From the NCBI RefSeq assembly GCF_013030985.1, contig NZ_WPYP01000011.1, positions 1 through 64,000 of the forward strand: a DNA stretch of 64,000 bases. The letters run 5' to 3'. Below the pieces are notes generated by a model. That model worked only from the letters and a program-made list of their open reading frames with translations. It searched no databases and was not told the DNA's origin. Source of the DNA: Ruegeria arenilitoris (GTDB lineage: Bacteria; Pseudomonadota; Alphaproteobacteria; Rhodobacterales; Rhodobacteraceae). Positions 57,104 through 64,000 of the stretch are shown in pieces (positions within the stretch are counted from its first letter, which is position 1; every line of letters starts with the position of its first letter). The position numbers were made by a program, and so were the translations under genes.

Positions 57104-58147
57104 ATGCGACCCAACACCATGAAAGCACTTGAGAAATCCAAGCCCGAAGAGGGCCTCTGGATGGTACAGGCCCCGGTGCCCGAAATCGGCCCGGAAGAGG
57201 TATTGATCCGCGTCAACAAGACCGGCATCTGCGGCACCGATATCCATATCTGGAACTGGGATGAGTGGGCCGCCGCGACGGTGCCGGTTCCGATGATCAC
57301 CGGGCACGAGTTCGCCGGTGAAATCGTCGAACTCGGGCGCAATGTGACCGGGCTTGAGATTGGTCAGCGCTGTTCCGGCGAAGGCCACCTGATCACCACC
57401 GACAGCCGTCAAAGCCGCGCAGGCAAGTTCCATCTGGACCCCGGCACGCGCGGGATCGGCGTGAACGAACAGGGGGCTTTTGCGCAATACCTGAAACTGC
57501 CCGCCTTCAACGTCGTGCCTTTGCCCGATGATGTGCCGGATGAGATCGGCGCCATCCTCGACCCGCTGGGCAACGCCGTGCACACTGCGCTGAGTTTCGA
57601 TCTGCTGGGCGAGGATGTTTTGATCACCGGCGCTGGCCCCATCGGCATCATGGCCGCGGCTGTCGCGCGCCACGCAGGCGCACGGCACGTGGTGATCACC
57701 GATATCAACCCCGACCGCCTGAAACTTGCCGAACACGTTGTACCCACCGTGCGCACCGTCGATGTCTCTAAAGAAGAGTTGCAGGACGTCATCACCGAAC
57801 TGGGCATGAAAGAAGGCTTCGATGTGGGGCTGGAAATGTCGGGCTCACAAATTGCTCTGGATCAGATGGTCGAGGCACTGGTGATGGGTGGCAAGATCGC
57901 CCTGCTGGGTATTCCGCCGGGGAAATCTCCGGTCGACTGGTCGCGCATCGTGTTCAAGGCGATCACCATCAAAGGCGTCTATGGGCGCGAGATGTTCGAA
58001 ACCTGGTACAAGATGATTGCCATGTTGCAGAACGGTCTGGACGTCAGCCGGGTGATCACACACGAGATGAAGGTCGACGATTTCGCCGAAGGCTTTGCCG
58101 CAATGAAATCGGGCCGGTCGGGCAAGGTGGTGCTCGACTGGACCTAA
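57104..58147 (+). CDS. tdh: L-threonine 3-dehydrogenase
   Basis: Oxidises threonine to 2-amino-3-ketobutyrate with NAD, feeding Kbl. The 347-residue MDR protein has the catalytic zinc ligands in CGTDIHIW and [12 protein letters not shown], the Rossmann motif [20 protein letters not shown] and [10 protein letters not shown] at the end. The structural-zinc loop is degenerate: where E. coli Tdh has four cysteines, the segment reads [18 protein letters not shown] with none. ATG 57104 follows GGGAG with 7 nt spacing. Confidence 0.96.
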   Translation: MRPNTMKALEKSKPEEGLWMVQAPVPEIGPEEVLIRVNKTGICGTDIHIWNWDEWAAATVPVPMITGHEFAGEIVELGRNVTGLEIGQRCSGEGHLITTDSRQSRAGKFHLDPGTRGIGVNEQGAFAQYLKLPAFNVVPLPDDVPDEIGAILDPLGNAVHTALSFDLLGEDVLITGAGPIGIMAAAVARHAGARHVVITDINPDRLKLAEHVVPTVRTVDVSKEELQDVITELGMKEGFDVGLEMSGSQIALDQMVEALVMGGKIALLGIPPGKSPVDWSRIVFKAITIKGVYGREMFETWYKMIAMLQNGLDVSRVITHEMKVDDFAEGFAAMKSGRSGKVVLDWT

Positions 58148-58210
58148 CGCTCTGGCACCGCGCGGGTTTTGATCCTAAACAGGGAAGAACCCGCGCGTTT
58201 GGAGGAGCAC

Positions 58211-59089
58211 ATGGGCGATAAAGACAGGTATCTGGAACGCGGGATCGAGGACTCGCTGGTCACGGATTTCGCGCAAACCCACCGCAAGAGCTATGGCGAT
58301 TTCCTGCAGCTCAAGACCTTGCTGAACCTGCAAAAGACCTTTCAGGACCCCGCCCAACCCGATGAGATGCTGTTTATCATCATCCATCAGGTCAGCGAGC
58401 TGTGGCTGAAACTGATGCACCACCAACTGGTCGAGACACGCCACTTCCTGCAACAGGATGCATTTGGCCCGGCGATGAAGAACCTTGACCGGGTGAAGGC
58501 GATCCAGCGGCAGTTGATCGCGGCATGGGAAACCCTGCTGACCATGACGCCCGCAGATTACATGACATTCCGTCAAGCTCTGGGGAGCTCTTCGGGGTTT
58601 CAAAGTTATGGCTATCGTCAGATCGAGTTCATTCTGGGCAACAAGGATGCCTCGACCCTGAAAGTGCATGAACATGACCCCGAGGTCATGGAGATACTGA
58701 ACGCAGCTTTGACCAAGCCGTCGCTTTATGACGAAGTGCTGTTCATGCTGGCGCGTCAGGGATTCGACGTGCCGCAGGACCTGCTGGATCGTGACTATGC
58801 GCAGCCCTATTCTGGCGACGCGCGTGTTGTGAAAATCTGGGTACAGGTCTATCGCGACACCGACCGGTTTTGGGACCTCTATGCGCTGGCGGAAAAGCTG
58901 ATGGATGTGGAATCTCTGTTTCAGCGCTGGCGCTTCGATCACGTCACAGCGGTCGAACGGGTGATCGGCAACCAGCCCGGTACGGGTGGGTCCAGCGGCG
59001 TATCCTTCCTGCGCAAGGCCTTGGATTTGCGGTTCTTCCATGATCTTTACGATATGCGGACCGAACTGATGTATACCGAGCAGGAGTAA
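58211..59089 (+). CDS. kynA: Tryptophan 2,3-dioxygenase
   Basis: Haem dioxygenase opening the indole ring of tryptophan to N-formylkynurenine. The 292-residue helical protein shows SYGDFLQLKTLLNLQKTFQ, MLFIIIHQVSELWLKLMHHQL (substrate pocket), GSSSGFQSYGYRQIEFILGNK and QRWRFDHVTAVERVIGNQPGTGGSSG, where the haem-ligating His and substrate-carboxylate Arg lie. ATG 58211 follows GGAGGAG; a longer frame from 58169 has no such site. Three nt separate it from the formamidase gene. Confidence 0.97.
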   Translation: MGDKDRYLERGIEDSLVTDFAQTHRKSYGDFLQLKTLLNLQKTFQDPAQPDEMLFIIIHQVSELWLKLMHHQLVETRHFLQQDAFGPAMKNLDRVKAIQRQLIAAWETLLTMTPADYMTFRQALGSSSGFQSYGYRQIEFILGNKDASTLKVHEHDPEVMEILNAALTKPSLYDEVLFMLARQGFDVPQDLLDRDYAQPYSGDARVVKIWVQVYRDTDRFWDLYALAEKLMDVESLFQRWRFDHVTAVERVIGNQPGTGGSSGVSFLRKALDLRFFHDLYDMRTELMYTEQE

Positions 59090-59092
59090 GCG

Positions 59093-59917
59093 ATGCTGTA
59101 CCGGGGTTTCACTCAGGAGGAGCTGGATCAGGAATATTCGCCCCGGTCGATGATCGGCGGTGATCTCACCCCTTATATCGACAGCTATGCCGCGCTCAGC
59201 GCGCAGCACCGGGCGCAGATGAAGGTGAAAGAGAACCTGGCCTATGGCGACAGCCCGGCGCAGGTTCTGGATTTCTTTCCTGCCAAAGGCGCAGGCGCGC
59301 CGCTGCATGTGTTTATCCACGGCGGCTATTGGCAGGCGCTCAGCCAGCGCGAGTCGGCGATGATGGCCCCGGCACTGGTCGAGGCCGAGCAGTCCTTTGC
59401 CACCCTCAATTACACGCTCGCCCCGGATGCGCGTATCGGGGACATGATCGAGGAATGCCGCAACGCACTGCTCTGGCTGGCGGAGAATGCGTTCAACCTG
59501 GGGTTCGATCCATCCCGCGTCACCCTGTCCGGCCACAGTGCTGGTGCGCATCTGGTCAGCATGGTCATGGCGGAGTCGGCCAATGCGCTGGCCCGCGCCG
59601 GGATGCGGGTGCGCGATGTGATCCTGATCAGCGGCGTCTACGATCTGGAGCCGATCAGCCTGACGCCTGTCAACGATCCGCTGCAACTGACCCCGGTCGA
59701 GGTACACGACCTGTCCCCCATCCTGCACCTCCCCGCCCCCGGCCCGCGCTATCACGTGACCGTGGCGGAACGGGACACACCCGAATTCATCCGTCAGAGC
59801 CGCGACTATGCCGAATTGCTGCGCAAAGGCGGCCATTCAGTCAGTTTCGACCTGCAAAAGGGGATGCAGCATTTCGATATCATCATGCACCCGGGGACGT
59901 TTTTGGCAACGTGTTGA
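59093..59917 (+). CDS. Alpha/beta-hydrolase arylformamidase (N-formylkynurenine formamidase)
   Basis: A 274-residue alpha/beta hydrolase hydrolysing N-formylkynurenine, next step after KynA. Oxyanion motif HGGYWQALS near residue 80, nucleophile elbow SGHSAGAH near residue 145, and the closing KGMQHFDIIMHPG supplying the catalytic His. It is of the eukaryote-like hydrolase type rather than the metal-dependent KynB; a KynB/cyclase relative is at 3143-3958. Start is ATG 59093, 3 nt after kynA. No kynureninase gene follows. Confidence 0.9.
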   Translation: MLYRGFTQEELDQEYSPRSMIGGDLTPYIDSYAALSAQHRAQMKVKENLAYGDSPAQVLDFFPAKGAGAPLHVFIHGGYWQALSQRESAMMAPALVEAEQSFATLNYTLAPDARIGDMIEECRNALLWLAENAFNLGFDPSRVTLSGHSAGAHLVSMVMAESANALARAGMRVRDVILISGVYDLEPISLTPVNDPLQLTPVEVHDLSPILHLPAPGPRYHVTVAERDTPEFIRQSRDYAELLRKGGHSVSFDLQKGMQHFDIIMHPGTFLATC

Positions 59918-60218
59918 TAATAAAGGGTATTGAGCGTTAAACAGATTTGGTCTTTGCCTCAAAGAGCCAACACAACCAATACAAACCGTACTTTTTTGAC
60001 CGAGCCTCGAATGTCCGGTTCGAGCCCGTAGCCGACCTTTGAGTAGAGGGGTGAAACTGGTTATTTAGCGCACCAAGCTAGGAGACAATAGCAGTGCTGT
60101 GATACAAAAGGACTGAACACTCGGTACAAGGCTCCCTGCGCTCATTGTGTCAAATCGGTCTAAGGTCTCAGTACCGAGCTGGTTCAATACGCTTTATTAG
60201 GCAAGAAAATGTCTCAGT
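59918..60218. other. Non-coding stretch before the nucleotide cyclase gene
   Basis: 301 bases, lower GC than the left side. Contains CTCGGTAC (60120-60127) and its inverted copy GTACCGAG (60171-60178) about 43 nt apart, and a TCCGGTTCGAGCCCG stretch (about 60012-60028) like a tRNA T-arm with no tRNA around it. No gene seen. Confidence 0.5.
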
Positions 60219-61490
60219 ATGATTGAGTTCAGCAGGTCTCCACTTTTAGATAGCGTTGCTGCTTGGCTGATGGGGTGCGGTCTTCGCGATACTAAGGCCG
60301 AGGATGTAGTGCAAGGCTTTGGCAACCGTCTGGTTTCCGCTGGTGTCCCTGTAGCTCGGATCAACGTCGGGGGCATGGTCCTGCACCCAATTTTTGGCGC
60401 CTTGAATGTGCTTTGGACGGTCCGCGACGACCAAGCCAAGGTCGAACTAACGCCCAGAGACCAGCTTGCGACACCTGGATTCCGCAATACACCTTTTTTC
60501 GATTTGGCGCATAACGGCGGTTCCTATAGGCGTTACAAGTTGGAGGATGGGTCGGTCGAGACCAGTTTTCCGATCCTGGAAGACCTTCGTTCAGATGGTG
60601 CAACGGATTACCTGGTTCAATTTGAAAGCTATCATCGCGACGACGCTAGCCGCTGGTCGGATTTTCCGCCCGGAATGGAGGGCGTTATGATGTCGGTTTC
60701 TACACGACGTATAGGCGGATTTAGCGACTCTGAAATCAACTATATCCGAGCACTCATGCCTGCCCTTGCGCTGGTTATAAAAAACGCTCAATCGCGCATT
60801 CTTGCGCAAGGTCTCATGGATGCCTATCTAGGAAGCTACTCTGGAAACCGTGTCCTTGAAGGCGTAATCGAGCGCGGCGATGGAGGGGCAATCGACTGTA
60901 TTTTGTTTTATTGCGACCTTAGAAACTCCAGTCGGATGGCAGAAGACATGCCATTGAATAGATATCTTGCGTTAATTAACGACTATTTCGATTGCACGGC
61001 CGGAGCAGTAGAAGATCACGGCGGTGAAATCCTTAAATTTATCGGCGACGCGGTTATGGCAATCTTCCCAGTGGACGAAAAGTCGAGGCCGGCAGTCGAC
61101 ATGAGCCGCGCTGCATTGTCTTCAGTGTTGGAGAGCTTAGCTCGCGCGAGGGAAAAAAACATCACCTGGCAAAAGCACGGCGGCAGAATTGAATTTGGAA
61201 TTGCCTTACATCGGGGTTCCGTAATGTATGGAAACGTCGGCACGGAACGTAGGCTGGATTTCACCACGATTGGCCCGGCGGTAAACCAAGTCAATCGGCT
61301 TGAGGGACTGTGTAAGTCTCTAAAAACACCTTTGGTAATGTCCTCGGAATTCGCAGCGGATGTTGCAACGCGGCTTGAGCCCTTGGGACAACACCAGTTA
61401 GCAGGTATGTCACAAACAACACAGGTCTTTACGCTTCCAGAGTTCGCACCACCGGTCGATAAAAGTAGCTCAATCAATCGATCCAAATGA
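60219..61490 (+). CDS. Class III adenylate/guanylate cyclase
   Basis: A 423-residue soluble signalling enzyme. The C-terminal catalytic domain (about residues 225-390) has FYCDLRNSSRMAEDM (first metal Asp), LKFIGDAVMAIFPVD (second metal Asp) and RRLDFTTIGPAVNQVNRLE (transition-state Asn/Arg region). The N-terminal 200 residues are an unassigned sensor domain (WTVRDDQAKVEL, GSYRRYKLEDGSVETSFPIL). Lower GC and AT-rich codons than neighbours suggest acquisition. Start at ATG 60219 has no good ribosome site. Confidence 0.88.
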   Translation: MIEFSRSPLLDSVAAWLMGCGLRDTKAEDVVQGFGNRLVSAGVPVARINVGGMVLHPIFGALNVLWTVRDDQAKVELTPRDQLATPGFRNTPFFDLAHNGGSYRRYKLEDGSVETSFPILEDLRSDGATDYLVQFESYHRDDASRWSDFPPGMEGVMMSVSTRRIGGFSDSEINYIRALMPALALVIKNAQSRILAQGLMDAYLGSYSGNRVLEGVIERGDGGAIDCILFYCDLRNSSRMAEDMPLNRYLALINDYFDCTAGAVEDHGGEILKFIGDAVMAIFPVDEKSRPAVDMSRAALSSVLESLARAREKNITWQKHGGRIEFGIALHRGSVMYGNVGTERRLDFTTIGPAVNQVNRLEGLCKSLKTPLVMSSEFAADVATRLEPLGQHQLAGMSQTTQVFTLPEFAPPVDKSSSINRSK

Positions 61491-61673
61491 ACGATTTGTT
61501 TGATCTTAAGTTAGTCATTTCGGTTTTCTGCAACAAATAATGAACGACTGCTTTGTCCGCACAGCCGACGTTTAGCCAGCTTCACCCGTAATCAGGACAG
61601 GATTGTAAGACGCGCGGCACCGACTGATTTCAGAAGATCCTGAACACACGATCGAAAACTCGCGACTTTCCAC

Positions 61674-61701
61674 AAAAAAACAGCGGCCCGAGGGGGCCGC
61701 T
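61674..61701 (-). terminator. Terminator of infB
   Basis: CAGCGGCCC, short loop, GGGCCGCTG with TTTTTTT on the minus strand and TTTTCTGTTT on the plus strand, 27 nt after the infB stop. It may also serve the converging cyclase gene. Confidence 0.88.
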
Positions 61702-61727
61702 GTTTTCTGTTTCTATACCGTACCGGA

Positions 61728-64000
61728 TCAGTCCAGCGTGCGGGTGACTTCTTCGCGCTCGAAGATTTCGATCACGTCGCCTGCGCGGATATCGTCGTAG
61801 TTTTCGAACGCCATACCGCATTCCTGACCCGACTGAACCTCGGCCACTTCGTCCTTGAAACGCTTCAGCGTCTTCAGCGTGCCTTCGTGGATCACCACGT
61901 TGTCGCGCAGCAGGCGGACACCTGCGGAACGGCGGGCAACGCCTTCGGTGACCAGACAGCCGGCAACCTTGCCAACACCGGTAACCTTGAAGACTTCGCG
62001 GATCTCGGCGTAACCGATGAACTTCTCACGGATCTCAGCGCTCAGCAGGCCAGAGGCGGCGGCTTTCACGTCGTCCACAAGGTCATAGATTACCGAGTAA
62101 TAGCGGATCTCCACACCCTTCTGGTTCGCGGTGTTCCGTGCCGATGCGTTGGCACGGACGTTAAAGCCCATGATCGGTGCGCCGGACGCTTCGGCCAGAC
62201 CGACATCCGTCTCGGTGATCGCACCCACGCCCGAGTGCAGCACACGCACGCGCACTTCGTCGTTGCCAATCTTTTCCATCGCCTGAACGATGGCCTCGGC
62301 GGAACCCTGTACGTCAGCTTTGACGAGGATCGGCAGCTCGGCCACGTTCTCGTCTTCCTTGGCCTTCTGCATCAGCTGCTCAAGGGTGGTCGCGGCACCG
62401 GCGGCGGCGCGTTTGTCCTTGGCGGCCTGCTCACGATAAGCGGCGATCTCACGGGCCTGCGCTTCAGTCTCGGTCACGTTCAGAACGTCACCGGCCTCGG
62501 GCGTGCCGTTGAGACCCAGAACCTCGACCGGAACCGAGGGGCCAGCTTCCTGGACGCGTTCGCCCTTGTCGTTGATCAGCGCACGGACCTTACCGTATTG
62601 CTCACCCACAACGAAGATATCGCCCTGACGCAACGTGCCGTTCTGAACCAGAACGGTGGCCACGGGACCGCGGCCCACGTCCAGCTGCGCCTCGATCACG
62701 GCACCTTGGGCGGCGCGGTCGGGGTTGGCTTTCAGCTCCAGAATCTCGGCCTGCAGCGCGATGGCTTCCAGCAGCTCGTCCAGACCCTGACCGGTGACGG
62801 CGGAGACTTCGACGTCCTGAACCTCGCCCGACATTTTCTCGACGATCACTTCATGCTGCAGCAGATCGGTGCGGACCTTGTCCGGGTTTGCGTCCGGCTT
62901 GTCGACTTTGTTGATCGCCACGATCATCGGCACTTCGGCCGCCTTGGCGTGGTTGATCGCCTCGATCGTCTGCGGCATCACCGCGTCATCCGCAGCAACA
63001 ACCAGAACAACGATGTCCGTGACCTGAGCCCCGCGCGAACGCATCGAGGTAAAGGCCGCGTGACCCGGCGTATCCAGGAAGGTCAGCGTGGTGCCGCCAT
63101 CGGTTTTCACCTGATAGGCGCCGATATGCTGAGTGATGCCACCGGCCTCACCTGCCACAACGCGTGCGTCGCGGATCGCATCCAGCAGCGAGGTCTTACC
63201 GTGGTCAACGTGACCCATGATGGTAATGACCGGCGGACGCGGCTGCAGATCTTCCTCGCTGTCTTCGACCTCTTTGATGACGTCTTCAACATCCGAATCG
63301 GATACGCGGGTGACCTTGTGGCCAAATTCTTCGATGATCAGCTCGGCGGTGTCAGCATCGATGGTCTGGTTCTGCGTCACCATCATGCCCATCTGCATCA
63401 GCGCCTTGACGACATCAGCCACACGCTCGGCCATACGGTTGGCCAGTTCCGAGACCATGATCGCCTCGGGCAGCTGAACGTCGCGGATGACCTTTTCCCG
63501 CTCGACCGGGCCGCCCATGGCTTTCTGACGCGCACGCTCCTGCTTGCGTTTCATCGACGCCATCGAGCGTTGACGGTTGCCTTCGCCACCGGTGGCCTGA
63601 CCCAATGTCAGCTTGCCCGAGCGGCGGTTGTCGTCACGACCCTTGCCACGGCCACGCTGTTCGCGTTCGCGATCCTGCTTGCGCGGAGCGGCGGCGGGCG
63701 CCGGCTTGCTGGCCGGTGCACGGGCGGCTTTGGGTTCTTCGGGGGCCGGGGCGGCAGCAGCGCGTTTGGCGGCTTCTTCTGCCTCTTTGCGCTTGCGTTC
63801 TTCCTCTTCGGCCTTCTGACGTGCGCGTTCTTCAGCCTCACGCTGTTCGCGTTCCTTGGCTTCCTGCTCGGCACGGCGACGGGCGCGTTCTTCTTCACGC
63901 GCCTTTTCGGCAGCCTCGCGGGCGGCGGCCTCTTCGGCCTCGCGCGCTTTGGCGGCCTGCAGCGCCTTCATCCGGCGGGCCATTTCCGCGTCGGAAATCC
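61728..64000 (-). CDS. infB: Translation initiation factor IF-2, 3' part (runs off the window)
   Basis: GTPase that places initiator tRNA on the ribosome. About 757 codons are visible; the reading frame is open through position 64000 (in-frame [10 protein letters not shown] at the edge), so the start lies outside. Visible parts: a Glu/Arg/Ala-rich N-terminal spacer (63600-64000), then the G domain with [22 protein letters not shown] and [12 protein letters not shown], and domains II-IV with the conserved ending REEVTRTLD. Ends at a strong terminator. Confidence 0.97.
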   Translation of the reverse strand, partial: ISDAEMARRMKALQAAKAREAEEAAAREAAEKAREEERARRRAEQEAKEREQREAEERARQKAEEEERKRKEAEEAAKRAAAAPAPEEPKAARAPASKPAPAAAPRKQDREREQRGRGKGRDDNRRSGKLTLGQATGGEGNRQRSMASMKRKQERARQKAMGGPVEREKVIRDVQLPEAIMVSELANRMAERVADVVKALMQMGMMVTQNQTIDADTAELIIEEFGHKVTRVSDSDVEDVIKEVEDSEEDLQPRPPVITIMGHVDHGKTSLLDAIRDARVVAGEAGGITQHIGAYQVKTDGGTTLTFLDTPGHAAFTSMRSRGAQVTDIVVLVVAADDAVMPQTIEAINHAKAAEVPMIVAINKVDKPDANPDKVRTDLLQHEVIVEKMSGEVQDVEVSAVTGQGLDELLEAIALQAEILELKANPDRAAQGAVIEAQLDVGRGPVATVLVQNGTLRQGDIFVVGEQYGKVRALINDKGERVQEAGPSVPVEVLGLNGTPEAGDVLNVTETEAQAREIAAYREQAAKDKRAAAGAATTLEQLMQKAKEDENVAELPILVKADVQGSAEAIVQAMEKIGNDEVRVRVLHSGVGAITETDVGLAEASGAPIMGFNVRANASARNTANQKGVEIRYYSVIYDLVDDVKAAASGLLSAEIREKFIGYAEIREVFKVTGVGKVAGCLVTEGVARRSAGVRLLRDNVVIHEGTLKTLKRFKDEVAEVQSGQECGMAFENYDDIRAGDVIEIFEREEVTRTLD

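Noticed and set aside
60012-60028. tRNA T-arm-like TCCGGTTCGAGCCCG
   Set aside because: No acceptor, D or anticodon arm can be drawn around it.

Overview
The window reads as a chromosomal segment of a marine alphaproteobacterium of the Rhodobacteraceae (Roseobacter group). The basis is high GC, the gene order dnaA-dnaN-recF with gyrB close by, a RirA-type TGA-N9-TCA iron box, alphaproteobacterial-style Tdh, UbiE/UbiB and NadABC, and many short same-strand operons. The taxonomic call is inference from gene content and protein style, since no rRNA is present. Most of the window is housekeeping: msrPQ, clpB, pyrF, dinB, a Val tRNA, rpmJ, nadABC, gyrB, recF, dnaN, dnaA, rpsT, mutM, ubiEB, kbl/tdh, kynA and the 3' part of infB.

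The standout is a run of nine same-strand genes at 16268-29120, lying directly downstream of nadABC. In transcription order it encodes a hybrid sensor kinase, two di-haem MauG/cytochrome c peroxidase-like proteins, a Tat-exported Rieske protein, a large arsenite-oxidase-family molybdopterin enzyme, a HEAT-repeat protein, a pseudoazurin-like cupredoxin, MoeA and an OmpR-type regulator. The pairing of an AioA/AioB-like Mo enzyme with two di-haem peroxidases is the signature of dissimilatory iodate reductase (IdrA, IdrB, IdrP1, IdrP2). Here the order is P-P-B-A, and a HEAT protein, a copper protein, a dedicated MoeA and a two-component system are attached. By eye alignment the large subunit lacks the histidine and glutamate that arsenite oxidase uses at its substrate site. 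It is either an iodate-reductase variant or a related, undescribed respiratory or detoxification system.

Region by region: 1-4969 holds methionine sulfoxide repair (msrPQ), an unknown membrane protein, a Tat-exported cyclase-family hydrolase and an esterase. 4986-7709 is clpB with a heat-shock-like promoter. 7890-8747 is a glycosyltransferase-like gene broken by a stop at codon 10. 8769-12911 is a lipoprotein, pyrF, dinB, an N-formylglutamate amidohydrolase-like gene, tRNA-Val and rpmJ. 13183-16271 is a membrane protein, an orphan iron-binding protein under a RirA-type box, an XRE-cupin regulator and a GNAT enzyme. 16268-29120 is the Idr-like cluster and 29206-32746 is nadCBA.

33054-37816 is an accessory patch in decay. 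It contains three broken genes (an MBL-fold remnant, a DHFR/RibD-like pseudogene and an SRPBCC 3' end) around an intact ABM-oxidoreductase-VOC operon with a divergent LysR gene, plus a small membrane protein. 37817-46343 is the gyrB / TetR-CMD / nucleotidyltransferase / recF / dnaN / dnaA replication block. 46903-54836 is rpsT, an enoyl-CoA hydratase, mutM, ubiEB, a thiolase, an XRE-cupin regulator and a sulfotransferase. 54965-59917 is amino-acid catabolism (kbl, a PLP enzyme, tdh, then kynA and an arylformamidase). 60219-61490 is a class III nucleotide cyclase, and infB runs off the right edge. The first 245 bases hold no gene that could be recognised, only an AT-rich stretch around 60-160.
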